A DNA stretch of 33,614 nt from T3Sed10-241 sp036796255. GTDB lineage: Bacteria; Bacteroidota; Bacteroidia; Flavobacteriales_D; Cryomorphaceae. The DNA lies in the NCBI GenBank assembly GCA_036796255.1, contig DAIRDH010000036.1:1-33614 (forward strand), written 5' to 3'. Below the pieces are notes generated by a model, which saw only the letters and a program-made list of their open reading frames with translations, was not told the DNA's origin and made no database searches. Each line of letters opens with the position of its first letter. Within the stretch, counting starts at the first letter, position 1. Below are positions 26,059-33,614 of the stretch, in pieces. A program made the position numbers and the translations under genes.

Positions 26059-27846
26059 ATGCGCCATACTATGAAAATCACAAGACGCTTTGCAGGCTAT
26101 TGCCAGGCCCTCGTCCTTGTCAGCACACTGCTCCTTGCTGCACATACATTTGCCCAGGAGGCTGTTTGGGTTCAAGGGTTTACAGGAACTCCATTTTTCT
26201 CTGGTCTCAGACTTGATGCGATTGCCCATAGATCTGATGGTGGAATTATTGTAGGAGGCGCATTTTCAGGCGATATGCAAGTGGGAACAGGTGATGAAGT
26301 CATCACCATCGTGGCACCCACTTTCAATGATTATCTGTTCGTTGCCTGCTTTAATGCAAATGGACAAGTGCAGTGGGTGCAAAGCTTTATGCTTTCCGAT
26401 TTAGGCGAATTAAATGACCTCACTCTTGACGATGAAAACAATATTTATGTCGTGGGAGAATTGACCGGGAATCTTGAACTGGGCGATGACGACAATCCAA
26501 TTACCATCACTTCAACGGGATATGGAGATCCTATTCCGACGAGTGATGGTGTGGTATTTAAACTATCTCCAGGTGGCGGCTACCTGTGGCATAGGCAGTT
26601 TACCGGCAATACTTCAAGCAGCGTAAATACCATTTCCACCACAGCAGGGGGAAACTTACTTCTCGCCATACGATTTCAATCAAGTCTTACCTTGTCAGAC
26701 GCTGTCAGCGATACCTTGATTTTCGGTGCGGATATGAGCGCCGACAGCGCAATTGCGGAATACACCTCTGAAGGCGAGTATGTACAGGTGATTACAGTGA
26801 AAGGAGATCTAATCGGTGGCGTCTTTGGGCTCACCGAAGATGCGCAAGGTGATCGATATGCAAGCGGCTACTTTTTAGGCGAAAAGGTAATTGAAGCCCC
26901 CGGCGGAGACTTCACTTTACAAGCTCCACCTGAAGGAAGTTCTTATGGCTCATACGTTTTCAAATACAGCCCGGAAGGCGAGCTTATATGGCTGCGAACT
27001 ATCCACGGGACAGGGCAGGAAAACGCTTTCCTGTTGGCACCCGATTTTGAAACGGGTCAATTGTATGTAGGGGGCTTTTATGACGGTACGCTTTATGTAG
27101 AAAACGAACCACTGCAAGACACGATAACATCTTATGGGACACGTGATATGTTCGTTCTCTCATTCAGTTCGGATGGTGAATTGCAATGGAGCCGCGGCAT
27201 GGGTGGAGCTGGTGATGATTTGATTTATGGCTTGCAAACCATGGAAGGAGGCTTTGCTATTCTTGGCAGCGTGGGTGGTGATGTATTTTTCGATCACAGC
27301 GAGCTTATGCCGACATATGAGGCCCCTTATTTCGGATTTGGTCTGGTAGGCTACAACGAGAATGGCGATTTCGATTGGGCCTATTTCCGCACAGGAGATG
27401 GATTGGGCACCATTGAGGTGGGTGCAACAGCCCTGGCATCTGCCGGAAGCAACAGCCATTATATACTGGGAGGTAACAAAAATGTCAATTTTGGCAGTGA
27501 CTCTTCCCCCATTACGTTTGAAAATCCGGCGGGACCAACTTTCAATGCCGGCTACCTCTTGAAAGTTCAATCACCTATCGTTTCAGCCATTTCAGAATCA
27601 GCGTCTGACGCAAACATCTTGCTCTATCCCGTTCCTGCAAAGGACTACATGAACCTTGAATTGAAGTTTCCTGGCACGCACACCATGGAAATAAGAAATA
27701 TTCAAGGTCAGCTCATGGATACAGCACCAGTCCGGGAAGGCATATCTAAGATTAATCTGGCGAAGTATGCATCCGGAACTTACATCATAATGGTATACAC
27801 CGACTCCGGCTGGGGGTATGCAGAGAGATTCATCGTAGCAAAATAG
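26059..27846 (+). CDS. Secreted beta-propeller (SBBP-like) protein with T9SS sorting domain
   Basis: 595 residues; ATG 26071 (MKITRRFAG) is an alternative that also leaves a normal signal peptide ending 'HTFAQE'. Residues ~35-510 hold repeated units of the SBBP/quinoprotein-like propeller kind. They recur as 'DAIAHRSDGGIIVGGAFSGD', 'DLTLDDENNIYVVGELTGN', 'VFKLSPGGGYLWHRQF', 'VFKYSPEGELIWLRTI' and 'VLSFSSDGELQWSRGMGGAG'. A type A sorting domain lies at ~522-595 ('ILLYPVPAKDYMNLEL', 'IRNIQGQLMD', 'ASGTYIIMVY', ending 'ERFIVAK'). It should be exported by the T9SS and attached to or released from the surface. Its start is 17 bp after the previous stop, and the next gene starts 6 bp after its stop. 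Confidence 0.89.
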   Translation: MRHTMKITRRFAGYCQALVLVSTLLLAAHTFAQEAVWVQGFTGTPFFSGLRLDAIAHRSDGGIIVGGAFSGDMQVGTGDEVITIVAPTFNDYLFVACFNANGQVQWVQSFMLSDLGELNDLTLDDENNIYVVGELTGNLELGDDDNPITITSTGYGDPIPTSDGVVFKLSPGGGYLWHRQFTGNTSSSVNTISTTAGGNLLLAIRFQSSLTLSDAVSDTLIFGADMSADSAIAEYTSEGEYVQVITVKGDLIGGVFGLTEDAQGDRYASGYFLGEKVIEAPGGDFTLQAPPEGSSYGSYVFKYSPEGELIWLRTIHGTGQENAFLLAPDFETGQLYVGGFYDGTLYVENEPLQDTITSYGTRDMFVLSFSSDGELQWSRGMGGAGDDLIYGLQTMEGGFAILGSVGGDVFFDHSELMPTYEAPYFGFGLVGYNENGDFDWAYFRTGDGLGTIEVGATALASAGSNSHYILGGNKNVNFGSDSSPITFENPAGPTFNAGYLLKVQSPIVSAISESASDANILLYPVPAKDYMNLELKFPGTHTMEIRNIQGQLMDTAPVREGISKINLAKYASGTYIIMVYTDSGWGYAERFIVAK

Positions 27847-27852
27847 GCTGTA

Positions 27853-29514
27853 GTGAACAAAATCGGGAAATGTGTATTCGTGTTTTGCATCATTTTGATG
27901 ACATCGCAATATGCAATCTCACAAACCATTTCTAAAGGCCAAAAGCCCGTAACCATCAGCGGTGCCCTTGGTGGCAACCTGAGCTATTACAATATGAATG
28001 GCATTCCGGAGCGCCGCCTGCCTTATGGTTACAGCCTTTTCGGGAATGTCAATCTAAGGCTATACGGATGGTCATTGCCTTTTTCGATAGCGGTAAGTCA
28101 GCAAGGCTCATCGTTTACCCAGCCTTTCCGGCAAATTGGGGTGAGCCCTAATTACAAATGGGTCAAAGTGCATCTAGGGTATCGGGTGATGCGCTTTTCA
28201 GAGTTTACCTTGAATAATGTCACCTTCCTCGGAGCTGGAGTTGAGCTTAGACCGGGCAAATTGCGGTTTTCGGCTATGGCAGGGCGGTTTCGGGAGGCGC
28301 GTCGCGAAGGAGGTGACTTGTTTCGCGTGCCCCAATTCGAGCGAAATGGATACAGCTTCAGCATAGGGGGCGGCACTGATTCGTACTTTGACCTTGTGTT
28401 TTTCAAAGCGAGCGATGATGTCAATTCCATTTCCGAACCCAATACCATTGCAGGCCTGCAAACACCAGAAGCCAATACAGCAGTGGGAATCGCAGGAAAG
28501 GTGCAGCTGGTCAAAAACAAAATATCCCTAAACTACGACCTTGCCGGAAGCGCATACACCCGCGACCTTCAATCACCAGAATTCGACACAGAAGTGCAAG
28601 CACTGCAGCGCTTTGGGAACTTTTTAAACATAAATCGATCGAGCAATATAGCTGCTGCGCTCAATACCGGACTCCAGTACCAACACAAAAACCTGAATAC
28701 CGGGATACAATACAGGCAGATACAACCCGGCTATCGCTCTCTCGGAGTAAACTACCTGCTCAGCGATCTCGAAATGATTACCATGAATCTGGGCGGCAGC
28801 TTTTTCAAAAACAAGGTGAATATCAACAGCTCTTATGGAATCCAGAACAACAACCTTTCGCAGAAGCGCTTCTCATCTTCCAGCAGGAATATTGGCTCAC
28901 TCAACGCCAATATTCGCGCAACGCAAAAGGTCAATCTCAACTTTGGCTACAGCAATTTTTCAATGTACCAAACCCTCCTGCTCGACACCCTTTTTGCCGA
29001 CAGCGTGCTCATTGACCAAACCAACCACCTGGTCACAGCATCTGCCACATACCTGATTCTTTCACAAGGGAAAACGCATACCATCGGCATCAACACCAAT
29101 TTTCAGGACCTGAGCGACAACCGTGCTTCCGATTTTTTCTCCGCCAGCAATCAGATGCTCAACCTCAACCTTACGTATGGCATTCGATTCAACAGCAAGG
29201 GTTTCGGACTTAATGTAGCACTGAATTATCAGGAATTTGGATCAGTGCTTACTGCCCAAACAAGGTATGGCGCCACTTTGGGTGGAAATGCCACTTTGCT
29301 TGAAAAAAAAATGACCCTGCGCCTCACACAAACATGGAATGAGAGCGTGACAGAAAATCGTGGCAATGACCAGATATTCAGCAGTCAATTTACCATGGCC
29401 TACCGCCTTCTGGCAAAGCACAGCATTTCGATTGGTGGGGGTATTATCGCGCGTCGAGGCGTCAATGACTTTACCGAGTCGAGGGTAAGCCTGGGCTACC
29501 GCATGCAGTTTTAG
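27853..29514 (+). CDS. Outer-membrane beta-barrel protein
   Basis: 553 residues from a GTG start, 6 bp after the preceding stop, so translation is probably coupled. A signal peptide (MNKIGKCVFVFCIILMTSQY, then AISQ) is followed by a run of amphipathic beta strands with alternating aromatic and polar residues: 'GYSLFGNVNLRLYGWSLPF', 'WVKVHLGYRVMRFSEFTLNN', 'VNLNFGYSNFSMYQTLLL', 'GLNVALNYQEFGSVL'. The last residue is Phe in 'SRVSLGYRMQF', the classical beta-signal for insertion by BamA. I estimate at least 16 strands. There is no plug or carboxypeptidase-like domain, so it is not a TonB-dependent receptor. Its operon position after two T9SS cargo genes suggests an outer-membrane partner or anchor, but that is inference. 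Confidence 0.83.
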   Translation: MNKIGKCVFVFCIILMTSQYAISQTISKGQKPVTISGALGGNLSYYNMNGIPERRLPYGYSLFGNVNLRLYGWSLPFSIAVSQQGSSFTQPFRQIGVSPNYKWVKVHLGYRVMRFSEFTLNNVTFLGAGVELRPGKLRFSAMAGRFREARREGGDLFRVPQFERNGYSFSIGGGTDSYFDLVFFKASDDVNSISEPNTIAGLQTPEANTAVGIAGKVQLVKNKISLNYDLAGSAYTRDLQSPEFDTEVQALQRFGNFLNINRSSNIAAALNTGLQYQHKNLNTGIQYRQIQPGYRSLGVNYLLSDLEMITMNLGGSFFKNKVNINSSYGIQNNNLSQKRFSSSSRNIGSLNANIRATQKVNLNFGYSNFSMYQTLLLDTLFADSVLIDQTNHLVTASATYLILSQGKTHTIGINTNFQDLSDNRASDFFSASNQMLNLNLTYGIRFNSKGFGLNVALNYQEFGSVLTAQTRYGATLGGNATLLEKKMTLRLTQTWNESVTENRGNDQIFSSQFTMAYRLLAKHSISIGGGIIARRGVNDFTESRVSLGYRMQF

Positions 29515-29594
29515 ACGATAGTCAATTCCTAAACATTCACCATTCAAGTTAAATTCGGATAGCTGTTGGCCAAACTGACGAAATCAAAGGCACT

Positions 29595-29846
29595 TTATTC
29601 CCAAAAGAAACCGTTGTTCAGTTGTTTATTTGAAGGCTTGGTCGCCTCATCCTGGAAGCTGCCTTGAAGCGTAATTGAATTAAGACGATGACCTCTAACA
29701 GCGCCGATGATTGAGACACTTGCTTGTACACCTTTATTGGCGCCAAAAAAGTTTGCCATAAAAGCATCCCATAAGGGAGGATCTGGCGGGCAATGACCTG
29801 ACCAACTGCAATATAATGAAAAGATGCTGAGTGCCAACAAGGTCAT
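29595..29846 (-). CDS. Possible small secreted protein (doubtful)
   Basis: 83 residues from ATG 29846 (MTLLALSIFSLYCSW start); the frame also extends upstream to a TTG at 29909. A short hydrophobic N-terminus resembles a signal peptide and is followed by 'GHCPPDPPLWDAF' and strand-like 'GVQASVSIIGAVRGHRLNSI' then 'TLQGSFQDEATK'. It fills a region with no other gene. No family or promoter is recognised, and the residue mix is only moderately protein-like. Confidence 0.3.
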   Translation of the reverse strand: MTLLALSIFSLYCSWSGHCPPDPPLWDAFMANFFGANKGVQASVSIIGAVRGHRLNSITLQGSFQDEATKPSNKQLNNGFFWE

Positions 29847-29963
29847 ACAAGGCCGCGAAGGAGTAAATCTATTGATGAAATAAAGCGGATCAATAAAATT
29901 CCGTTCCAAAAGGCCTCATTATGCCACTAGGCATTGGCGGTTCCTATTAACGAGGGAAAGTAG

Positions 29964-29971
29964 TAAGTTTG
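29964..29971 (+). promoter_or_regulatory. TAnnTTTG -7 box upstream of the acyltransferase
   Basis: TAAGTTTG matches TAnnTTTG exactly, 87 nt before ATG 30059, which implies an untranslated leader of about 80 nt. No TTG stands at the usual -33 spacing. Confidence 0.35.
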
Positions 29972-30058
29972 AGCCGTGCAATGCATTTTACAATTTGCTT
30001 AGCACCCTTCTCAGAAATAATCACTATTCCCGTGGGCTCCACAGAGTACGAAAAGAAA

Positions 30059-30733
30059 ATGATGCAAAATCTTGTAATTTTTGGAGGTGGCTTACACGCA
30101 AATGTGTGTATAGATATTTTTGAAAAATCCGGTGAATACAACATTGTCGGGATCATCGATTCTAAAGCTGACATTGGTACGTCGCTGTATGGCTACCCGG
30201 TAATCGGCCGACAAGAAAACATTGTTGAGCTCATCGCATCCCACAATATCGCCGCTGGATTCATCACCGTTGGCGACAATTACAACAGGAAGCTGGTGAG
30301 GAATGCGGTCATTTCACTCGTCCCCAACTTCCAGTTTGTCAATGCCATACATCCCTCTGTGATCATAGGCAGGAATGTAAAACTGGGCGTTGGAATTGCG
30401 CTGCTGGCAAAAGTGGCTGTGGGCTCAGGAGCTGAGATTGAGGATTTCTGCATTCTAAATACCGGCGCACAATTGGACCACAATTGTTTTATGGGTGAGT
30501 TCTCTCACCTCTCTTGCGGGTCCATTACAGGCGGAAAAGTCCGCATTGGCAAATTCTCAGCCATCACCCTTGGTGTGGTCATCATTGACAGGGTAAGCAT
30601 TGGCGAAAATACTGTCGTTGGCTCTGGATCGGTGGTAATACATGACCTCCCCGACAACGTTTTGGCTTATGGCACGCCGGCACGCGTGATCAGGTCGCGG
30701 GAGCCGGGTGAGAAATTTCTGAAGTCGATGTAA
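30059..30733 (+). CDS. NeuD/PglD-family sugar O/N-acyltransferase (left-handed beta-helix)
   Basis: 224 residues from ATG 30059 (ATG 30062 is also possible); the open frame from 29969 adds 30 residues that do not fit the family. The N-terminal Rossmann-like domain begins 'NLVIFGGGLHANVCIDIF' and continues 'VGIIDSKADIGTSLYGYPVIG'. The C-terminal part is a hexapeptide left-handed beta helix ('IGRNVKLGVGIALLAKVAVG', then 'VRIGKFSAITLGVVIID'). The catalytic base is expected at H141 in 'LNTGAQLDHNCFMGEFSHLS', with H150 also conserved. Family members transfer an acetyl group from acetyl-CoA to an amino or hydroxy group of a nucleotide-linked sugar for surface glycans or glycoproteins. No other sugar gene is present nearby, so the acceptor cannot be inferred. 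Confidence 0.9.
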   Translation: MMQNLVIFGGGLHANVCIDIFEKSGEYNIVGIIDSKADIGTSLYGYPVIGRQENIVELIASHNIAAGFITVGDNYNRKLVRNAVISLVPNFQFVNAIHPSVIIGRNVKLGVGIALLAKVAVGSGAEIEDFCILNTGAQLDHNCFMGEFSHLSCGSITGGKVRIGKFSAITLGVVIIDRVSIGENTVVGSGSVVIHDLPDNVLAYGTPARVIRSREPGEKFLKSM

Positions 30734-30905
30734 ATAAGGTGCTCCTAAAGTGCATTTTAGGTCGCATTCACAAGAAGCACGATGCCTTACCTCATCTGTC
30801 CTCTCAATTACAATTTGTTTATGACAGTTGGATTATTTGCCCTGGGCGAATCAAAAAAAGCCCGCTACACCAATGCCAGACCCCAGTTTTCCACCCGTCT
30901 ACTAT

Positions 30906-30940
30906 TCCCTTCCATTCGTAGATTATTTTTCCGGAAGGGA
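30906..30940. promoter_or_regulatory. 8-bp inverted repeat upstream of the TonB-dependent receptor
   Basis: TCCCTTCC (30906-30913) and GGAAGGGA (30933-30940) are exact reverse complements around a 19-bp AT-rich spacer. Directly after is CACATTTG (30952-30959), seven of eight to TAnnTTTG, 24 nt before ATG 30984. The arrangement suits an operator overlapping a -33 region. It is inferred from geometry. Confidence 0.35.
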
Positions 30941-30983
30941 GGCCAAGGCTTCACATTTGCCCTGAATTTAAAACAACAGCGCA

Positions 30984-33362
30984 ATGAAAACTTCGATTTT
31001 AACCATCTTATTCGTAGCACTGAGCTCGGCCTTGATGGCCCAACTCACCCAAACCATCCGCGGCCGCATCACCGACAGGGACAGCCGGCAGGCCCTCATC
31101 GGGGTGAATGTGCTCCTGCCCAATGAGGATGCCTTCACCGGTACCACCACTGATATGAATGGTGCTTTCCGTCTGGAAAATGTGCCCGTGGGCCGCGTAT
31201 CGCTTCGCATCAGCTACTTGGGTTACGAGACCATTGAGCTCAACAACCTCGAGCTTACCACGGGTAAGGAACTCGTACTCGACCTGGAAATGACCGAATC
31301 GATGCTCGAACTCGATGCCGTGACCATCACCGCCAATGACGATGGCAACCGCGTGCGCAACGAAATGGCGACTGTGAGCGCACGCTCATTTTCCGTGGAG
31401 GAGAGCCAGCGCTTCGCCGGGGCGCGCAACGACGTGTCGCGCATGGCGAGCAACTTTGCCGGGGTCAATACGGCCAACGATGCGGTAAACGACATCGTGG
31501 TGCGGGGCAATTCGCCGCTGGGCGTACTCTGGCGCATGGAAGACATCGATATTTTCAACCCCAACCATTTCGGCGCGGCAGGTGTGACGGGCGGGCCGGT
31601 GAGCATGCTCAACAACAATACACTCGCCAACAGCGACTTCTTCACTGGCGCCTTTCCGGCCATGTACGGCAATGCCACCGCAGGAGTATTCGACCTGCGC
31701 ATGCGCAATGGCAACAATGAAAAGCACGAATTTATGGGGCAGATCGGCTTCAACGGTTTCGAACTTGGTGCTGAGGGGCCGCTCAACCGCGCGAAGGGCA
31801 GCTCCTACATCGCCAATTACCGCTACTCGGTGCTGGGACTCATGAACGAGCTTGGCCTTAATCCGGGCACAGGAGTGGGCGTGCCCAATTACCAGGATTT
31901 TTCCCTGCGCCTCAACTTTCCCAATACCAAGGCCGGCTCCATCGCCATATTTGCCCTGGGCGGAGAGAACAACATTGCCTTCAAAAACTCCGGAACCCCA
32001 GTCGATGAACTCGGCGAAGATTTCTACTCCGATGGCGACCAGGATTTGTACAATTCCAACTACATGGGCGTATTGGGTGCCAGCCAAATCCTTTCGTGGA
32101 ATGTGAAGACTTACTCCAAGCTCGTAGTCAGCGCCCAAATCGCGCAAAACAATGTAGAGATAGACAGCCTTGCGGGTGACGAGCGCCGCCCTACCCCCTA
32201 CTACGGCAGCGCCAACCGACAGGAGAAGCTTAGCGCCCACTTTTTCGTGAACCACAAGCGCGATGCATCGAACGTGTTCCGTGTGGGCCTCATGGCCGAC
32301 CTGCAGCGCGTCGACCTGCGCGACTCCATTTTTCTCGCTTCCGCAAATGAGTTTCGCACCCTCACCGACGAAAGCGGCAATGCACCACTGCTCAGGGCCT
32401 ATGGGCAGTGGAAGCACCGCTTTACTGAAAATTTCGAATTCAACGCCGGCCTCTACAGCCAGTACTTCAGCCTGAATGGCGCCACCTCCGTGGAACCCCG
32501 TGCCGGCCTGCAATGGAAGTTTAAGCCGCGCCACAGCCTGAGCCTGGGCTATGGATTGCACAACCAGACAGCTCCCCTCAATGTGTACTTCCGTCAAACG
32601 CGCATTGACGGAGGCTATATCCAGACCAACCGCGACCTCGACTTCCTGCGCAGCCAGCACCTGGTGCTCGGCTATGGCTACCAATTCGGGAATGGCCTCG
32701 ACTTCAAAGTTGAAACCTATGTGCAATCCATCGACAGGGTGCCCGTTGAGATGAGGCCCTCGGCGTATAGCCTGCTCAATGCCGGATCATTCGGGGTGGA
32801 AATCCGGGATTCGCTCGTGAACCGCGGCACGGGCCGCAACTACGGCGTCGACTTCACCTTGCAGAAGGCCATGTCGCGCGGAAATTACTTTATCGTGAAT
32901 GCATCGCTCTACGATTCGCGTTTCAAAGGTTCAGACGGGGTGCAGCGCAATACGGCCTTCAATGGCAATTACCTCCTCAATGCCGTGGCCGGAAAAGAGT
33001 GGAGACTCAGCGACGAAGACGCCAAAAACAAAAAGTCGATCAACGCCGACCTCAAGCTCACCCTCGCAGGCGGACAGCGCTACACGGGCATTGATTTTCC
33101 AGCATCGCAAGAGCGGCAAAGCACCGTGCTCGACGATGCCAATCCCTTCAGCAACCAGTTCAAACCCTACTTCCGCACCGATGTGCGCATAGGCTACAAG
33201 ATTTTCTACAAAAACTTCACCCAGGAGTGGGCCCTCGATGTGCAGAACGTAACCAACAACGACAACCCGCTCGCGGTAAGCTTCGACTGGAGGACTGGCA
33301 ACGAGCGCGTCATCAACCAACTGGGGATTTTCCCCTTGCTGCAGTACAGGATTACGTTTTAA
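30984..33362 (+). CDS. TonB-dependent outer-membrane receptor with CarboxypepD_reg-like domain
   Basis: 792 residues with a signal peptide (cleavage near 'SALMAQLTQ'). A carboxypeptidase-regulatory-like domain at ~22-110 ('IRGRITDRDSRQALIGVNVL', 'TDMNGAFRLENVPVG') leads to a TonB-box-like 'LDAVTITAN' at ~112-120. The plug domain is at ~125-245 ('VNDIVVRGNSPLGVLWRMED', 'FFTGAFPAMYGNATAGVFDL'). A beta-barrel follows to the terminal Phe ('LLQYRITF'). Such receptors import large or scarce ligands with TonB energy. There is no SusD partner and no iron or vitamin gene beside it, so the ligand is unknown. By eye the gene is clearly richer in G+C than its neighbours and uses GCC/GGC/CTC-rich codons. 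An inverted repeat stands upstream. Confidence 0.92.
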   Translation: MKTSILTILFVALSSALMAQLTQTIRGRITDRDSRQALIGVNVLLPNEDAFTGTTTDMNGAFRLENVPVGRVSLRISYLGYETIELNNLELTTGKELVLDLEMTESMLELDAVTITANDDGNRVRNEMATVSARSFSVEESQRFAGARNDVSRMASNFAGVNTANDAVNDIVVRGNSPLGVLWRMEDIDIFNPNHFGAAGVTGGPVSMLNNNTLANSDFFTGAFPAMYGNATAGVFDLRMRNGNNEKHEFMGQIGFNGFELGAEGPLNRAKGSSYIANYRYSVLGLMNELGLNPGTGVGVPNYQDFSLRLNFPNTKAGSIAIFALGGENNIAFKNSGTPVDELGEDFYSDGDQDLYNSNYMGVLGASQILSWNVKTYSKLVVSAQIAQNNVEIDSLAGDERRPTPYYGSANRQEKLSAHFFVNHKRDASNVFRVGLMADLQRVDLRDSIFLASANEFRTLTDESGNAPLLRAYGQWKHRFTENFEFNAGLYSQYFSLNGATSVEPRAGLQWKFKPRHSLSLGYGLHNQTAPLNVYFRQTRIDGGYIQTNRDLDFLRSQHLVLGYGYQFGNGLDFKVETYVQSIDRVPVEMRPSAYSLLNAGSFGVEIRDSLVNRGTGRNYGVDFTLQKAMSRGNYFIVNASLYDSRFKGSDGVQRNTAFNGNYLLNAVAGKEWRLSDEDAKNKKSINADLKLTLAGGQRYTGIDFPASQERQSTVLDDANPFSNQFKPYFRTDVRIGYKIFYKNFTQEWALDVQNVTNNDNPLAVSFDWRTGNERVINQLGIFPLLQYRITF

Positions 33363-33529
33363 CTACCATCATCACGTCCTTTTGAAATGCTAAAGCACAT
33401 GATGATGAATCCCTTTTCAACCAAAAACGATTTTCTCTTACTACTTGCTGAATCATGGAATATAAGCACTCTAGCTGTGCGAAGAAAAATCATCGACAGC
33501 AGTTCAGGGCAGGAGAAAGAAAGTGATTC

Positions 33530-33600
33530 AAACTCCGGCTTCACTCGGATGCGATCCCTCGCTGCGCGTCGGGATGACAAGGCCCGCACGGTGGGTTTTT
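33530..33600. repeat. Possible dispersed intergenic repeat with hairpins
   Basis: The sequence contains ATCCC/GGGAT arms (33554-33558 and 33571-33575) around a GC-rich core, followed by CCCGC-ACG-GTGGG and five T (33583-33600), which looks like a weak terminator. The core resembles a dispersed intergenic motif ('ctcgctgcgcgtcgggatga') found near gene ends in many draft bacterial genomes. With one copy in the window, dispersal cannot be shown here. It may also serve as terminator of the receptor gene, though it lies ~220 bp after its stop. Confidence 0.35.
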
Positions 33601-33614
33601 GGGTGGTAGGGGGG

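Larger units (their letters stand above)
29515..30058. other. Intergenic region upstream of the acyltransferase gene
   Basis: About 540 bp. It contains one weak reverse ORF (29595-29846, listed separately) and a TAnnTTTG box at 29964-29971. No hairpin with a T run, RNA gene or repeat is evident, and no terminator is visible after the beta-barrel gene. Confidence 0.5.

Noticed and set aside
30744..30761. Hairpin CCTAAA/TTTAGG after the acyltransferase as terminator
   Set aside because: Only six AT-rich pairs and no T run follow.
31386..32726. 446-residue ORF antisense to the TonB-dependent receptor
   Set aside because: Long because of the GC-rich, stop-poor codon use of the receptor. The translation is an unpatterned Val/Ala/Glu/His mix, and the opposite strand has an unmistakable receptor.
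1..33614. CRISPR arrays, tRNA, rRNA, prophage or insertion-sequence genes
   Set aside because: I looked for regularly spaced short repeats, cloverleaf-like inverted arms with CCA ends, and transposase or integrase motifs, and found none. Periodic signals trace to TPR and RCC1 coding repeats.

Overview
The window is a piece of a draft Bacteroidota genome. Class is not decidable from the sequence; it could be a gliding flavobacterium, cytophagan or saprospirian. The evidence is: several secreted proteins ending in type IX secretion (T9SS) type A sorting domains; a GldH gliding lipoprotein; a Reg_prop/Y_Y_Y sensor kinase with a LytTR response regulator; a CarboxypepD_reg-like/plug TonB-dependent receptor; and TAnnTTTG -7 promoter boxes upstream of several genes. 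I see no rRNA, tRNA, CRISPR array or insertion sequence.

Layout, left to right. (1) 1-660: the 3' part of a ParE/RelE-type toxin cut by the window edge, then a DUF2007 protein. (2) 718-5221: two divergent membrane sensor genes with the same input architecture (signal peptide, TPR array, one TM helix, coiled coil). One ends in a LuxR-like helix-turn-helix, the other in a class III adenylate cyclase. The ~0.75 kb between them holds operator-like repeats. (3) 5503-10760: secreted or surface proteins: a Ser-linker/leucine-rich-repeat protein closed by a strong terminator, GldH, a protein made almost only of two T9SS sorting domains, a small membrane protein, and a seven-bladed RCC1 propeller with a sorting domain. 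(4) 10966-12114: an APP1-type phosphatidate phosphatase, followed by a possible small membrane-protein ORF. (5) 12504-24819, leftward: a compact operon encoding a ~2,014-residue secreted protein, a five-module FnIII secreted protein (ATGA overlap), a 1,074-residue propeller sensor kinase and its LytTR regulator (overlapping genes). (6) 25016-29514, rightward: two T9SS cargo proteins and an outer-membrane beta-barrel, very closely spaced. (7) 30059-33362: a NeuD/PglD-like acyltransferase and a TonB-dependent receptor, then a tail resembling a dispersed intergenic repeat.

Two points matter most. First, the run of exactly 100 N at 21148-21247 is flanked by two identical 55-bp copies. Collapsing them joins two apparent genes into one uninterrupted frame of 2,015 codons, so this is almost certainly an assembly join between overlapping contigs and not two genes. 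Second, the repaired locus is a four-gene unit in which two large secreted proteins are co-transcribed with a dedicated one-membrane sensor and regulator. It is the best candidate here for an undescribed system, but its function cannot be read from the sequence.
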